64,000 nt of DNA, taken from the NCBI GenBank assembly GCA_910589415.1, contig OU342636.1, positions 41,741,735-41,805,734 of the forward strand. Reading direction: 5' to 3'. The notes beneath the pieces are model-generated. The model was given only the letters and a program-made list of their open reading frames with translations, was not told the DNA's origin and searched no databases. Within the stretch, counting starts at the first letter, position 1, and each line of letters starts with the position of its first letter. Origin of the DNA: Malachius bipustulatus. Lineage: Eukaryota > Arthropoda > Insecta > Coleoptera > Melyridae. Shown one piece after another: positions 30,831 to 40,545 of this stretch. Position numbers and translations under genes: made by a program.

Positions 30831-31794
30831 ACATTTAATGGACATTTGATTTCATGTGTCACTCTACTCCAATAATAAATGTGGGAACAATCCTGTTTCC
30901 TGTTCAATCTCAATTATTCTTAACAGCAGGTGATCCCGACTTTGCAATTTTCCCTGTCCTGCTTTCTGGGATCTATCCAGAGGCAACTATCGGGTGTGTT
31001 AATGCTTTGCTGTTGCTCCAGAGAAAGGACTCCTTCATTGTTGTGTTTTACTGAAATTTTACATCCCCCCCCCCCTCCAAAAAATCACTAGAAATCGCCA
31101 CGATATCAAAATTTGGCCAAATTATAGAAAAACTTGAGGCTAGTTGTTGGCACAAGGGTTGGCCAATGGCATGGACAAGAGATTAAGAAGAATAAGAGCG
31201 CTAGATTTGATTAAGGGTAAATGTCTTTGAATGTTTGAATTTGAACTACGCCCGTCTGAAACTATGGAGAATATTTCTCCCGCATTTAGATCTCTCCTCT
31301 GTAGATTCAAGGAGCTGAACCAAATAGTCGACATGACATTTTTTAACCTTTTAAATCCCATGATTTGTAATCCGTGATTGTCTATGAAATGAACCCCAGG
31401 AAACGAACCCCCACACTACACCATGAGGCCCATGGCAAACACTAGAAAATATATCTGTTATCTATGCGGGAGAAAACTATGTTCTCCCGCATAAGAACAG
31501 GAACACCAAGAGAATTTCTATCTATTTTGGAGCTTGATTAGATTTGCAGCTCAATGGATTTTCGAGCTGTTTTTAACTTCTAGCTTTTTCCGAAAAATCC
31601 GAAAATAATTTTTTGTTATGCTCACATTACACCTGAAATTTTTAAATTCTAGCTGTAGAGAAAAACTAAAAGTACAAGAATTTAGAGCTATTTTCGAGCA
31701 CTCTAATGCAAGAAAAAAGTTCTTCTTGATTTTACGGAAGACGTCGGCAGGAGGTAGGTCGTCGAAAATTCAATTGAAATTAAGGTGAAGTCAA
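30831..31794. other. No gene recognised
   Basis: Contains short frames and a C run near 31064-31075. Nothing identifiable. Confidence 0.45.
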
Positions 31795-32351
31795 TACAGG
31801 GTGTTCTACAAACTCTATGACAAACTTTGACAGATGGTAGGTTGCTTGATTTTAAACATATTTTTTTTAATAAACATGGGTCCGATTCGTTTTTGTTTAG
31901 AAGTTACAAGCATTTAAAAAATCGTAATTTTTCAAGTTCAAGGCCCTGTAAAAGGAAAACGGCTGAAGATAGAGAAAAACGGCTTACATGTCCCTATTTT
32001 AACTTTTCATGTACTATCCTATGATGTAGATGAAATGTTTATACAGGGTGATAAAAAATTTGAAAAAATCTGAGATTTCTCCACATTTAAAAAAATCAAA
32101 GTAAGTACAAATGTTTCTATACCATAGGATAATCCATAAAAAGTTAAAATAGGGACATGTAAGCCGTTTTTCTCTATCTTGAACCGTTTTCCTTTTACAG
32201 GGCCTTGAACTTGAAAAATTACGATTTTTTAAATGCTTGTAACTTCTAAACAAAAACGAATCGGACCCATGTTTATTAAAAAAAATATGTTTAAAATCAA
32301 GCAACCTACCATCTGTCAAAGTTTGTCATAGAACTTGTAGAACACCCTGTA
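31795..32351. mobile_element. Near-perfect foldback (MITE), 557 bp
   Basis: The ends are TACAGGGTGTTCTACAA and its inverse. Arms of about 230 bp (31795-32027 and 32120-32351) are so alike that almost the same 50-residue frame appears on both strands (31827-32024 plus and 32125-32319 minus, starting MTDGRLLDFKHIFFNKHGSD). That frame is a by-product of the palindrome, not a gene. The spacer holds a further TACAGGGTG. The high arm identity implies recent formation or gene conversion. TA at both borders fits Tc1/mariner-type targeting. Confidence 0.85.
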
Positions 32352-33419
32352 TATCACGAAAAACGAGTTTTTTTCGATATTCTAGAAAATGACGACCGCT
32401 AGAGACAGCTTTTTGGGCTTGAAAAAGCTTGAAAGTCCCACGTTATGTGTTTGAAATTGTTTTTTTTATAAGGCCTTATTGTGCCTTATATTTGCTAGCT
32501 ACAAACAGCTCGATTAACAGAAGAATTCAGTTTGAAAATTGAAACGACCGTTATTTAGCAGCTGTTTGGGGGGAAAAATGAATCCTTTTGAATTGTTAAA
32601 ACTTAGTTACAATCGTGATTAAAATTTGGGAACTAGATCTGGTCCGCCACTGCTGCTGTTATAGTTACATCCTTGCCAAAATAATGTAAAGAGAATTCAA
32701 ATCCTTTTTATTTCCACGTTCTATTGTTTATAAACTCGTTGAGCAGATGTACATTCGAAAGTTTTGTTCTGGTTTTGTGAACCGTTTTAAGGTCACGGAT
32801 TAAAGAATATCACCGTCACCTCCATGATTCGTTTGCTTCTCTACTTTACAATAAATTTCCTTTATTGCTGCATGTATTTGATTGAAATGCAGCTGGTCGA
32901 TGTCGACCATTTCCCAGAGTAATTTTTGAATGCAATAATTAGCCAGATTCATGGCTGCCACCATTTTAACATGTAATTATCGTTTACTGTTACAATCACG
33001 ACTGCAGTATAATGGCACAGTAATTTTTGAAGATTTTAATTTAGATAATGACTAGAAAATTAATTTAAAATGTTTACAGCTACGGTACAAATCATATTTA
33101 CCCACCGATTTTATGAGCCCATAAAAAATGTACTATGAACTATGAAATATTATATGAAGTAATAAATGTGTTTTCTGTAATTATTGTTGTGGATTCAAGC
33201 TAAGTTACAATAATGGATGACGCAGAATGAGTTTTTCATTCAGCGAAGAAATTTCACGAAAAAAGTGGACCATATGTTTTTCTATTAATAGTCTTTCTAT
33301 ACAAGGTTTTTACTATAAGATTGGTATAGGTACTAATTTATAGGCTGATTCTTTAGAAATCTAAATCTAACCGTTTTCGAGATAGAGGGTGCTCAAAAAA
33401 TGGTTTTTTCTTACTTTTT
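32352..33419. other. No gene recognised
   Basis: AT-rich unassigned DNA. Confidence 0.45.
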
Positions 33420-33735
33420 TGCGATATCTCAAGAATCGTTCAAGCTACAGGCAAACGAATGTTCTAAGATTTTAGGGTTGCGTAAGGGTTTCACCCCCCT
33501 AACTTTTACGGCACTGGAAAAAGTGACTCTTGGTCAAAAGCTATAGTAGCCACCATTCTCTAGAAAAACGGTATTCTATGATCAAAAACGTACAAAATTA
33601 CAAAATTCAACAAGAACTATTTTCAAAATTTTCCGTACTGTCACATGGCACAAATTCAAATTTGCACGTATTTTTCTTGTGCTTGTAGTCAGATTGTTTT
33701 CCACTTCGTCTAGAACAGCTTCTTCCACCTGAACA
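33420..33735 (-). mobile_element. Tc1/mariner-like element, internally deleted minus-strand copy
   Basis: On the minus strand, 33735-33636 encodes VEEAVLDEVENN then TTSTRKIRANLNLCHVTVRK. This is the helix-turn-helix DNA-binding start of IS630/Tc1/mariner-type transposases. It passes directly into non-coding sequence (33620-33420) that is the inverse of 35405-35600, the 3' flank of the plus-strand copy next door. The catalytic domain is absent, so this is a deletion derivative. Confidence 0.65.
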
Positions 33736-33736
33736 T

Positions 33737-34050
33737 TGTAACGAATTCCAAGGCATTCGTTGTTAATTATTATTTATTTGCATTATTTGAGGGGTTTATC
33801 AGAAGGATACAGTTTTTACGGCGGTGATTAGCAGGTTATCTCCGCCGGCACCGGCTATATAAACAGAGCCAACGAAGAAGCCAGTGAGATGTTCCGAGGA
33901 ATTGACTCGAGAACCATCTCCCTCCCTGTGAATTGAGCTAGGAGGTCTTCAGGAGGCATGTAGTGAGTGCACTCCGTCCAGTTTACCGAGCCGGCTACAG
34001 TAGGTCGATGAAATGAGTCGAGCCCAAATTTTTCCCGCGATGGGATAATG
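33737..34050 (+). repeat. LTR-like segment with TATA box
   Basis: It begins TGTAACGAATTCC, as many Gypsy LTRs do, and contains CTATATAAAC at about 33855. It is GC-richer than its surroundings and ends somewhere before 34060, where transposase codons resume. No primer-binding site, internal region or clear target duplication was found. A solo LTR or a promoter-bearing terminus of another element are both possible. Confidence 0.3.
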
Positions 34051-34064
34051 AACTTCCACAACAA

Positions 34065-35410
34065 TCATTTATGAGCTGATGAGAATCCGCATGCTATTCA
34101 ACAGAGCCGTCACTAGCAGACATTTTCGTTAAAAGCACGGGTGGGCATAATTGGCATCCCATTTTTGCCATTGAGGTTAAATGGTCAAACATATCGGCAT
34201 TTTCTTGAAGGACATCCTTCAAGGATTTACCAATTCAAATCAAAAACGAAATGTGATTTATGCACGATGGCTGCCCAGCGCATTTTAGCCTTATTATTAT
34301 TATTATTACTTCTAGGGTAGGTTCAAAGCCCTTGTAATGAAGCTTGCGCTTATTGTACCTCTTTGGATAATTAGCTCATCAGTCCCGTCTCCCGAAAGTA
34401 TTTCAATATGAGTCCAATGGGTGCTTGTTCTATTTCTTTTGGTTCTGCCATTTCGGTCCCAAATACTGGGAGTCTAGCTCTCTCTAGTGCTGGGAATTCA
34501 CACATTAGGTGGTTTGGGGTTTCCTCCCCCTCCCCGCATCTCCTGCAATCTGTGTGTAATTTTTCACTCCTATTATTGAGAGGTGTTTCATTAGTGGGCA
34601 GTGTCCTGTTAGAAGTCCAATTGCCCATCTCAGCTTTTTCAGTTACATCTTCTCTGCTCCCTCTTCCCTTTACCCACCTAGTCGCTTGAACAGCACTCCA
34701 GTTAGGTTTACGTAAGGTCTGAATTGCAGTTGCTCTATTTTCTCCCATAGGTTTTCTCCCATGAGGAAAATTAGTTGTTGGTCTTCTGTGTCAGGTTTCC
34801 TGTCCACTAGGATCCACGTTTCTGATTTTTAATCCCGGGTTTTGAATTCCCGGTCTTTTTTTTTGGAGTTTTTCTGGTTCATCTTGGGTCTGGTAGCCAC
34901 ACTAGTGCTCTTATAGGTTTCGGAATGTCTCTTGGTGTCAAGTTTCGCTCCTGACCAGGGTTCCATTTCCCTGACCACCCGCACCAGCCATTCCTTTGTG
35001 GCCCGGTCAGCGCAGGAAGTCACGAGAAAGTTCTTTTACGTTGTTTCGGTTCCTAGCTTTCTAGGTTCTCCAGTTTCCCCCTGGTTTTGTAGTTTCTACT
35101 CTTTTCTCAGTTTCCTGCGAGCGGGTCCTGAGAGTTTTTTGGGTGGGTCTTTCTTTTCACAATCCCCTTCCCTTTTTGAATTAGGTGTGTCTTATTGGTC
35201 CATGTGGTTCCCACGAGTAATGTGGGAATGCGTCCCGTGCCCTATCCGCCACCTGGGACGCGCCTGATGGGTACCTCAACCACACAGGATTTTAGCCTTA
35301 CTGTAAGAGAATTTCTGAATCAAGAATATCAAAACCGCTTGATAGGCCGAGGAGGTCCACAGGCTGGGTTCCCCCGGTCTCCAGATCTAAAAATTTTATT
35401 CATTTCTGTT
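34065..35410 (+). pseudogene. Tc1/mariner-type DDE transposase, split by a LINE
   Basis: This is the remnant of a cut-and-paste transposase. Upstream of the insertion the codons read ENPHA, then VGIIGIPFLPLRLNGQTYRH and MHDGCPAHFS (second catalytic Asp in HDG). Downstream, from 35289, they continue with TVREFLNQEYQNRLIGRGG and FPRSPDLK (third catalytic residue region). The 12-bp target ATTTTAGCCTTA is at 34282-34293 and again at 35289-35300, and the reading frame joins exactly across it. The N-terminal third is missing, and a stop (TAG) plus frame damage lie near 34113 and 34220. The 3' flank 35405-35660 ends AGACACCCTGTTTT. Confidence 0.8.
34294..35288 (-). mobile_element. Non-autonomous LINE derivative with exact target duplication
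   Basis: Minus strand, 3' end at the left with a (TAA)n tail (34294-34309). Near the 3' end the frame 34748-34371 contains the LINE zinc knuckle CRRCGEGEETPNHLMCEFPA, followed by ALERARLPVFG. The frame 35023-34829 begins MTSCADRATKEWLVRVV then EMEPWSGAKL, resembling the Gag-like domain (DUF4780-like) of insect retroelement ORF1, and more of it follows as DRKPDTEDQQLIFLMGENLW. Endonuclease, reverse transcriptase and most of RNase H are missing between the two. The insert is bounded by ATTTTAGCCTTA on both sides. Confidence 0.75.
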
Positions 35411-35660
35411 CATGTTGAATTTTATACGTTTTTGATCATAAAATGCCGATTTTCTCGAGAACGATGACTTCTACAGCTTTTGACCAAGAGCACTTTTTTG
35501 TGTAAAAAACATTAGCGCTTTGAAATTTGCCTTCAAAATGACAATTTTTCACCATAGAATCGCCTCCTTTCTTTTGAATCTCTCAGCTCTTCAATCAATC
35601 TAGCGCATATATCGAACACACCTATTCCTTAATGGTAATAGAAATAAAAAAGACACCCTG

Positions 35661-36821
35661 TTTTAACTACATGATACAGGCTTCCAGATCCAATTCATTT
35701 ATGTTCCATCACACATTAACAATATTAACTCTGATCCACTGACCAATATTTACAACTGTCATATCATGAAGATATCATATAAGAAGTAAACAAATTCGTA
35801 AAGTCCATCTGGCAACGATCCTGGAATAAAAATGAAACCAATTGAGACCAAAATCGCTGAAACAAAAAGTCGATCAAATACTCCCCCTCCCAAAAGGGAA
35901 ATGTCAAGACTGAACTCGGTCACACCAAATTTTTTACTCCCACATCTTTTTCACATTTAATAGCAGTCTAGGACAACCTTTAATTTTCTTGGAAAACTGG
36001 ATAGGCACTTTCTTCTTTCTCCCTTCGTTTTTTCTTTTATGTATACCAGAAGATTGTCTACAAACGTATAATGATTTTATGCGCATTATAATTTTATTGA
36101 ATATGGCATGAATAAGATGAGTAGCGGTTAATATAATATTCAATATTGCTGGTGCTAGTGCTGGTGCTAGTGCCGACTCTTGCTTGCCGTATTAATTATT
36201 ATAAAACACTTGTTTATTTTTATTAAAGCAAGCAAAAATTACTCCCCATTTCAGCTGGATACGGGAACTATTCTTGCATGAAATGGCATGAAATTATTGC
36301 ATACAACTGGTTATTAAATCATTTAGGAACCATTCGGGTAATTTTTATGGTCTCACTTTTCATTATAGTTCAAGCAGTGGGAAGATGGTTCACAAGATAT
36401 CAAGAAGTGTTGTGGTAATAATAAAGGTATAACGTCAACAAGTTCCCTAATTACTAAGAATTACAAACTCTAAACTTGAATTATAATAATATGTAAATAT
36501 TTCCTCCATGCTTTATCAGTCATATTTACATTAATTTTAGAGTACCTGTACGAGCTAAGCTGTGTTTAAAGTTGATGTTATAATGTTTATTACCTATAGC
36601 TAGTCGTGCAGCATTCCAACCGTTATATTTTTTGTAAATATAAGACTGAAACTGACTCATTTAAGTAAACTTGACATAAGCGTACCGGCGTACCGACTAT
36701 TATAGTAGGTCTGTTGCAACGCAATAGGCAAGCTGTTCAGAAGATGCTCTATGATGGTAGCGGTGGGTAGGTTTATGTTGGTACCTATTATGAGTATGAA
36801 GTGGATATACCTAATTAAACA
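35661..36821. other. No gene recognised
   Basis: AT-rich spacer. A triple GCTGGTGCTAGT-type repeat occurs near 36147-36175. Confidence 0.45.
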
Positions 36822-37975
36822 AAAACCTTCTTGCGCATCAATCGCAGAAATAGTGTATTTTTATGCGATTCAATAATAAATATTTTCTTCCTATTTTTTT
36901 TATAATGAATATAATGAAAAAATAATCCGATTTTTTTTTTGGGAAAACTCCACCTACCTACCAAAAAAAAAAAGAATGATCCTCTCGTGGTTTCGATCCC
37001 GCACCAACAGTTTACTAGGCAAGGGTGTAATGAACTGAGCCACGGTGCGTTTCAAATTTGTAGTGCTGATCGCGTAGGTATATGCAGTACGTCAGGTTCC
37101 TACACCTACACATTTTATTTTTCAAACTAGTCATATCTTAGTTATTAAAAGACCAATTTGAATACTTTTTTCACCTGCATGTAGGTGATTTAATTGTCGT
37201 TGCGACTGCTCTTCTAATTTTCAGAACCATTCATAATTGAATGTGAAAAAAAAATAAAAAAGAAATTGCGAACCATTTCATCGATTTTATAATTTTATAT
37301 AAGTGTAAGCTAATTTTGCACAAGCGAAAAACTTTTTTATTTTTCGTTTAAAGTGCTACATTAATCGAGGCGAATTGAAGCTAAAACATCAAATTATATG
37401 TTAAAGAAAAAAAAATGGAAAATTTCGGTTCAACTTCTTCAAAAATGGACTCATAAACGGTTATAGAAATTTACACATTTTTATCCTTTTCCTACCAACG
37501 ACACTGGCTTATTAATGGAAAATATGCTAATTTTATTGCATTAACTCAAATTTCCAATAATTTTCTTCAAATCCTGTTAACTTGATGTGAAAGTTTTTTT
37601 GCCATCTTGCTCATACAGGGGTTCAAAAAATAGTAAATTTTCCGAAAATTCAAATGGTCGCCATTTTGAAACGGCTCGGCCGATTTTGCTCAAGTGCAAT
37701 ACCAGATCACTCCTTGTGGACATCTTACTCTCACAAAAATTTCAGCCCCCTAGATTGAAAACTGCGGCCAGAAACCGTGCCTCAAGGACCGGATTTTTGG
37801 AACTTTGAAAGGACACCCTGTAGAAGTAACGTGACTTTTGGAAATTTTTTCAACGAAAAGCTAAAGTCATTCCAAAGCTTTACAAGAATCCAAAATTTCG
37901 TTCACTAATCTGGAAAGATAAAGCTACAGGAGCGTTTGAAAATCGAAAAATCGTGATTTTGGAGAAATAAATATA
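36822..37975 (-). mobile_element. Large repeat family with tRNA-like module, copy B
   Basis: This is the reverse-strand copy of the family at 17313-18545. It begins with the inverse of GATTGATGCGCAAGAAGG and runs to GAAAATCGAAAAATCGTG near 37955. The tRNA-like module is at 36979-37050 (minus strand). The hairpin end found at 17313 is absent. Short sequence next to the break (GGAGAAATAAATATATAAAT) matches the AT-rich insertion point in copy C, so copies B and C may share a sub-lineage. Confidence 0.7.
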
Positions 37976-38103
37976 TAAATATACAGGGTGAGGCGTGAGA
38001 ACCTTAGGGCATTTTGATATGGAGAAGTCCTGGGAGTAGAAGTCTAAAAATTTATACGTGTATAATTTCGGTTTTGACGAGCTGAACTAAAATATTCACA
38101 ACC

Positions 38104-38624
38104 CCACACCACTTCCGGTTATAACGAAAGTTGCCATATTTTTCTTGTTTTAAATGGTACACCCTGTATATTATTACATTTTCGGATTGCCTGAAAAACA
38201 GTAATAAAAATTATGTTTACAGTTCAAATTTGTAACGACCAATTAATGAGTTATAAACAAATGAAAATTGAAATTTTCCATTTTTTGACGCTTAGCTAAA
38301 TTTTTTTTTTTTAAATCGCAGATTTTTTATCACTTTGTATACAAATTTCATCAGCACCATAAGATACTACGTGAAAAGTTAAGATAGGGACATGTAAGCC
38401 GTTTTCCGATATCTTGACCCGTTTTCGACCTAAGCTGCTTTGAAAATGGAAAATTGCGATTTTCATTTGTTTATAACTCATAAACCACTCGTTCCAATTT
38501 TGAACTATAAAGACCATTTTTATTAAATTTTTTCAGGCAATCTAAAAATGTAATAATATACAGGGTGTCCCATTCAAAATAAGATAGTTGATGACAACTT
38601 CCGGTACAACCGGAAATGGTGAGC
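38104..38624. repeat. Palindrome with internal CAGGGTGT ends
   Basis: The arms mirror each other around about 38365: CCACTTCCGGTTATAAC/GTACAACCGGAAATGG, ACACCCTGTATATTATTACA/TAATAATATACAGGGTGT, and GGATTGCCTGAAAAA/TTTTTTCAGGCAATC. A short element-like unit, TACAGGGTGAGGCG (37981) to ACACCCTGTA (38168), overlaps the left arm. No coding frame. A related rearranged piece is at 6461-6800. Confidence 0.65.
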
Positions 38625-40409
38625 TCAGCGGGTGAAATAACAAAAGAAAAATCACCAGTTGAAGCCAATCACAACTGAGGAGAAACAAGAAATCAGCGCA
38701 TCAAACGCCTTCATAGCACTGGCACAACGCATTATAAGATGATCATGACACCTCCACTGCACTGCGGCTTCGGCACCGGCGATCAACAAAAAGCTAGTTT
38801 CGACACAATACATGTCCCTGGGTCTAATACCGTGGTGCTTTATTGAATAATATCATATTTTGAAAGCTGATGATGATTTTTGCGTAGAGAAAACAGCATC
38901 TTCATCTCGCGTAGAATGATCATTATTCACTTGAACGTTCGAACACTCGCTTACGGAGTGGAAAGTTTCGTCATAGCCATCATTCTCCGCTCTTTGAGGA
39001 CTATACTATTATTGAATTTTTTTTCTTTCATGGTGGGTGCGATCTGGAAGCGCGTGGTTATAGATTCCGTTACAGATGACGTCTTCCGCAGGAGAGGTAG
39101 TGAATCATTTCAGCAGATATAAAATCAAATGGAAGTACGGCAGTAAACCCAGCGACCAAATTCCCCAAACAAGCGACATATCCGACCGTCGTGGAGTGCG
39201 GATGTACCAGAGCAGACTGTACCGTCCTTTGGTGTTGGTTCGCGTCTTGGACTCACAACAATCTGATTCATATACGAACGAACTCACGCGCCTGGGTACT
39301 TTTAAATTCGGGCAGTATCACCAGTTTCAAACTGTTTTCTATGGCGGCCTAATTCGATTCCAGACCGAACCGTCCTTGGGTGTGCGGTATCCAGATAGAC
39401 CCCAACCTGCCTACAATTCGTTTGGTCTTCTTTCTTCTCAACAATCACATCCCATAAAGAAAAACCAATTCCCATAGTTACAACCCTATGAAAGGAAAGG
39501 GAGTATTATTTACACTTACGAGTATTATGCTTATTATAGCCTCATTTACACAGGGCGGGTCTATCCGTTCTCCTCTATCTCGAACCATGCCGCTTGATGT
39601 GATCACCTCTTGTCTCTTTTGGAGAAAAGCAGGGAATCCCCCTGGGAACAAGAATAAAGTATGGCTTTACTGGGCGGTCATTAAGAGAGCCATATTCTCC
39701 ATAGGTACTGCATACTGCCAATTAAACTGGATTTTATGACGGAGTGGTAAATCTTCAATATTGTTGTTCGCCGTTTACCTCGAGCCTCTCAGCGTGGAAG
39801 TCCTAATCTACAATTCATTTATTTGAAGTCGATAAAAAGTGTTTTGTAGCGTACTTACCGAATTCGGGAGCGTTTGGATGACTATAGCACGCCGCCTCAC
39901 AAACCAGGTTCGAGATTCTGGTAGGGGGCTCATAGGAAACATTTTTTGCTCGCTCTCCCACGAAGATTTGTTCAACCCATCCGACAGATGGCAGCCAGAA
40001 CACTAAACTGACTAAGAAGACACTTTGATTTTTCAAAGGCCAAAATGCATACCAACAACTGAGTGCAGTGCCCCCCTATGTGCATAGAAGTAGGTAAAGA
40101 CCTACTGCCCATTGTTAGACAAGATATGAATTAAAAGAAATATATCCTATGGTGTAAGCAGAACCCACCGTGCTCATTATTTTGATTTAACTTATAAGAA
40201 AAGTGAACCACGAAATAGTTAGATTTACTTGGGAGGTTGAATAGCGAAATCGGCCAGGTCGACTCAACTGACTCAACTGAGGTCAGGATGGTGGTGGAAT
40301 ATCGGTAAAGGTAACTCTCTCTTACTGAGACTAGACCCACCCTTCACTCCTCGCGAGGGAGTGGAGAGTGGAACCAGATTGCACCAGACCGATTCGCCCC
40401 TATACCCAG
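38625..40409. other. No gene recognised; two unassigned open frames
   Basis: Frames at 39076-39477 (133 codons) and 39488-39739 (83 codons) lie on the plus strand in a GC-balanced stretch. I recognise no family in either, and they lack splice or start context I can support. They may be remains of an unrecognised element. The rest is spacer. Confidence 0.3.
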
Positions 40410-40417
40410 TTGTGACG

Positions 40418-40486
40418 ATCGATAAATATCGATAAATCGATAAAAAATCGATAGATCGATAAAAATCGATAAATAAATCAATCGAT
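40418..40486. repeat. ATCGATAA short tandem repeat
   Basis: Irregular repetition of ATCGATAA and related words. Bases 40500-40545 just after it contain GAAAAGTTAAGATAGGGA, also found in the 38-kb palindrome. Confidence 0.75.
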
Positions 40487-40545
40487 GGTATAGGTAAGAA
40501 AAGGCATGAAAAGTTAAGATAGGGAGGGACATCTAAGGCGTTTAT

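Noticed and set aside
31827..32319. Pair of open frames encoding almost the same peptide on opposite strands
   Set aside because: They result from the near-perfect palindrome of a foldback element; no known family and no start or splice context.
38864..38900. CTGATGATG followed by GAGAAAAC as a hammerhead
   Set aside because: The putative stem II does not pair and no cleavage triplet with stem I was found.
39076..39477. 133-codon plus-strand frame
   Set aside because: No recognisable domain. Length alone is not convincing in a 64-kb window, so it is noted only as unassigned.
39880..39940. tRNA-like AACCAGGTTCGAGATTCTGG
   Set aside because: The T-arm-like stem has a ten-base loop and no credible D arm or anticodon arm. 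Too weak to list.
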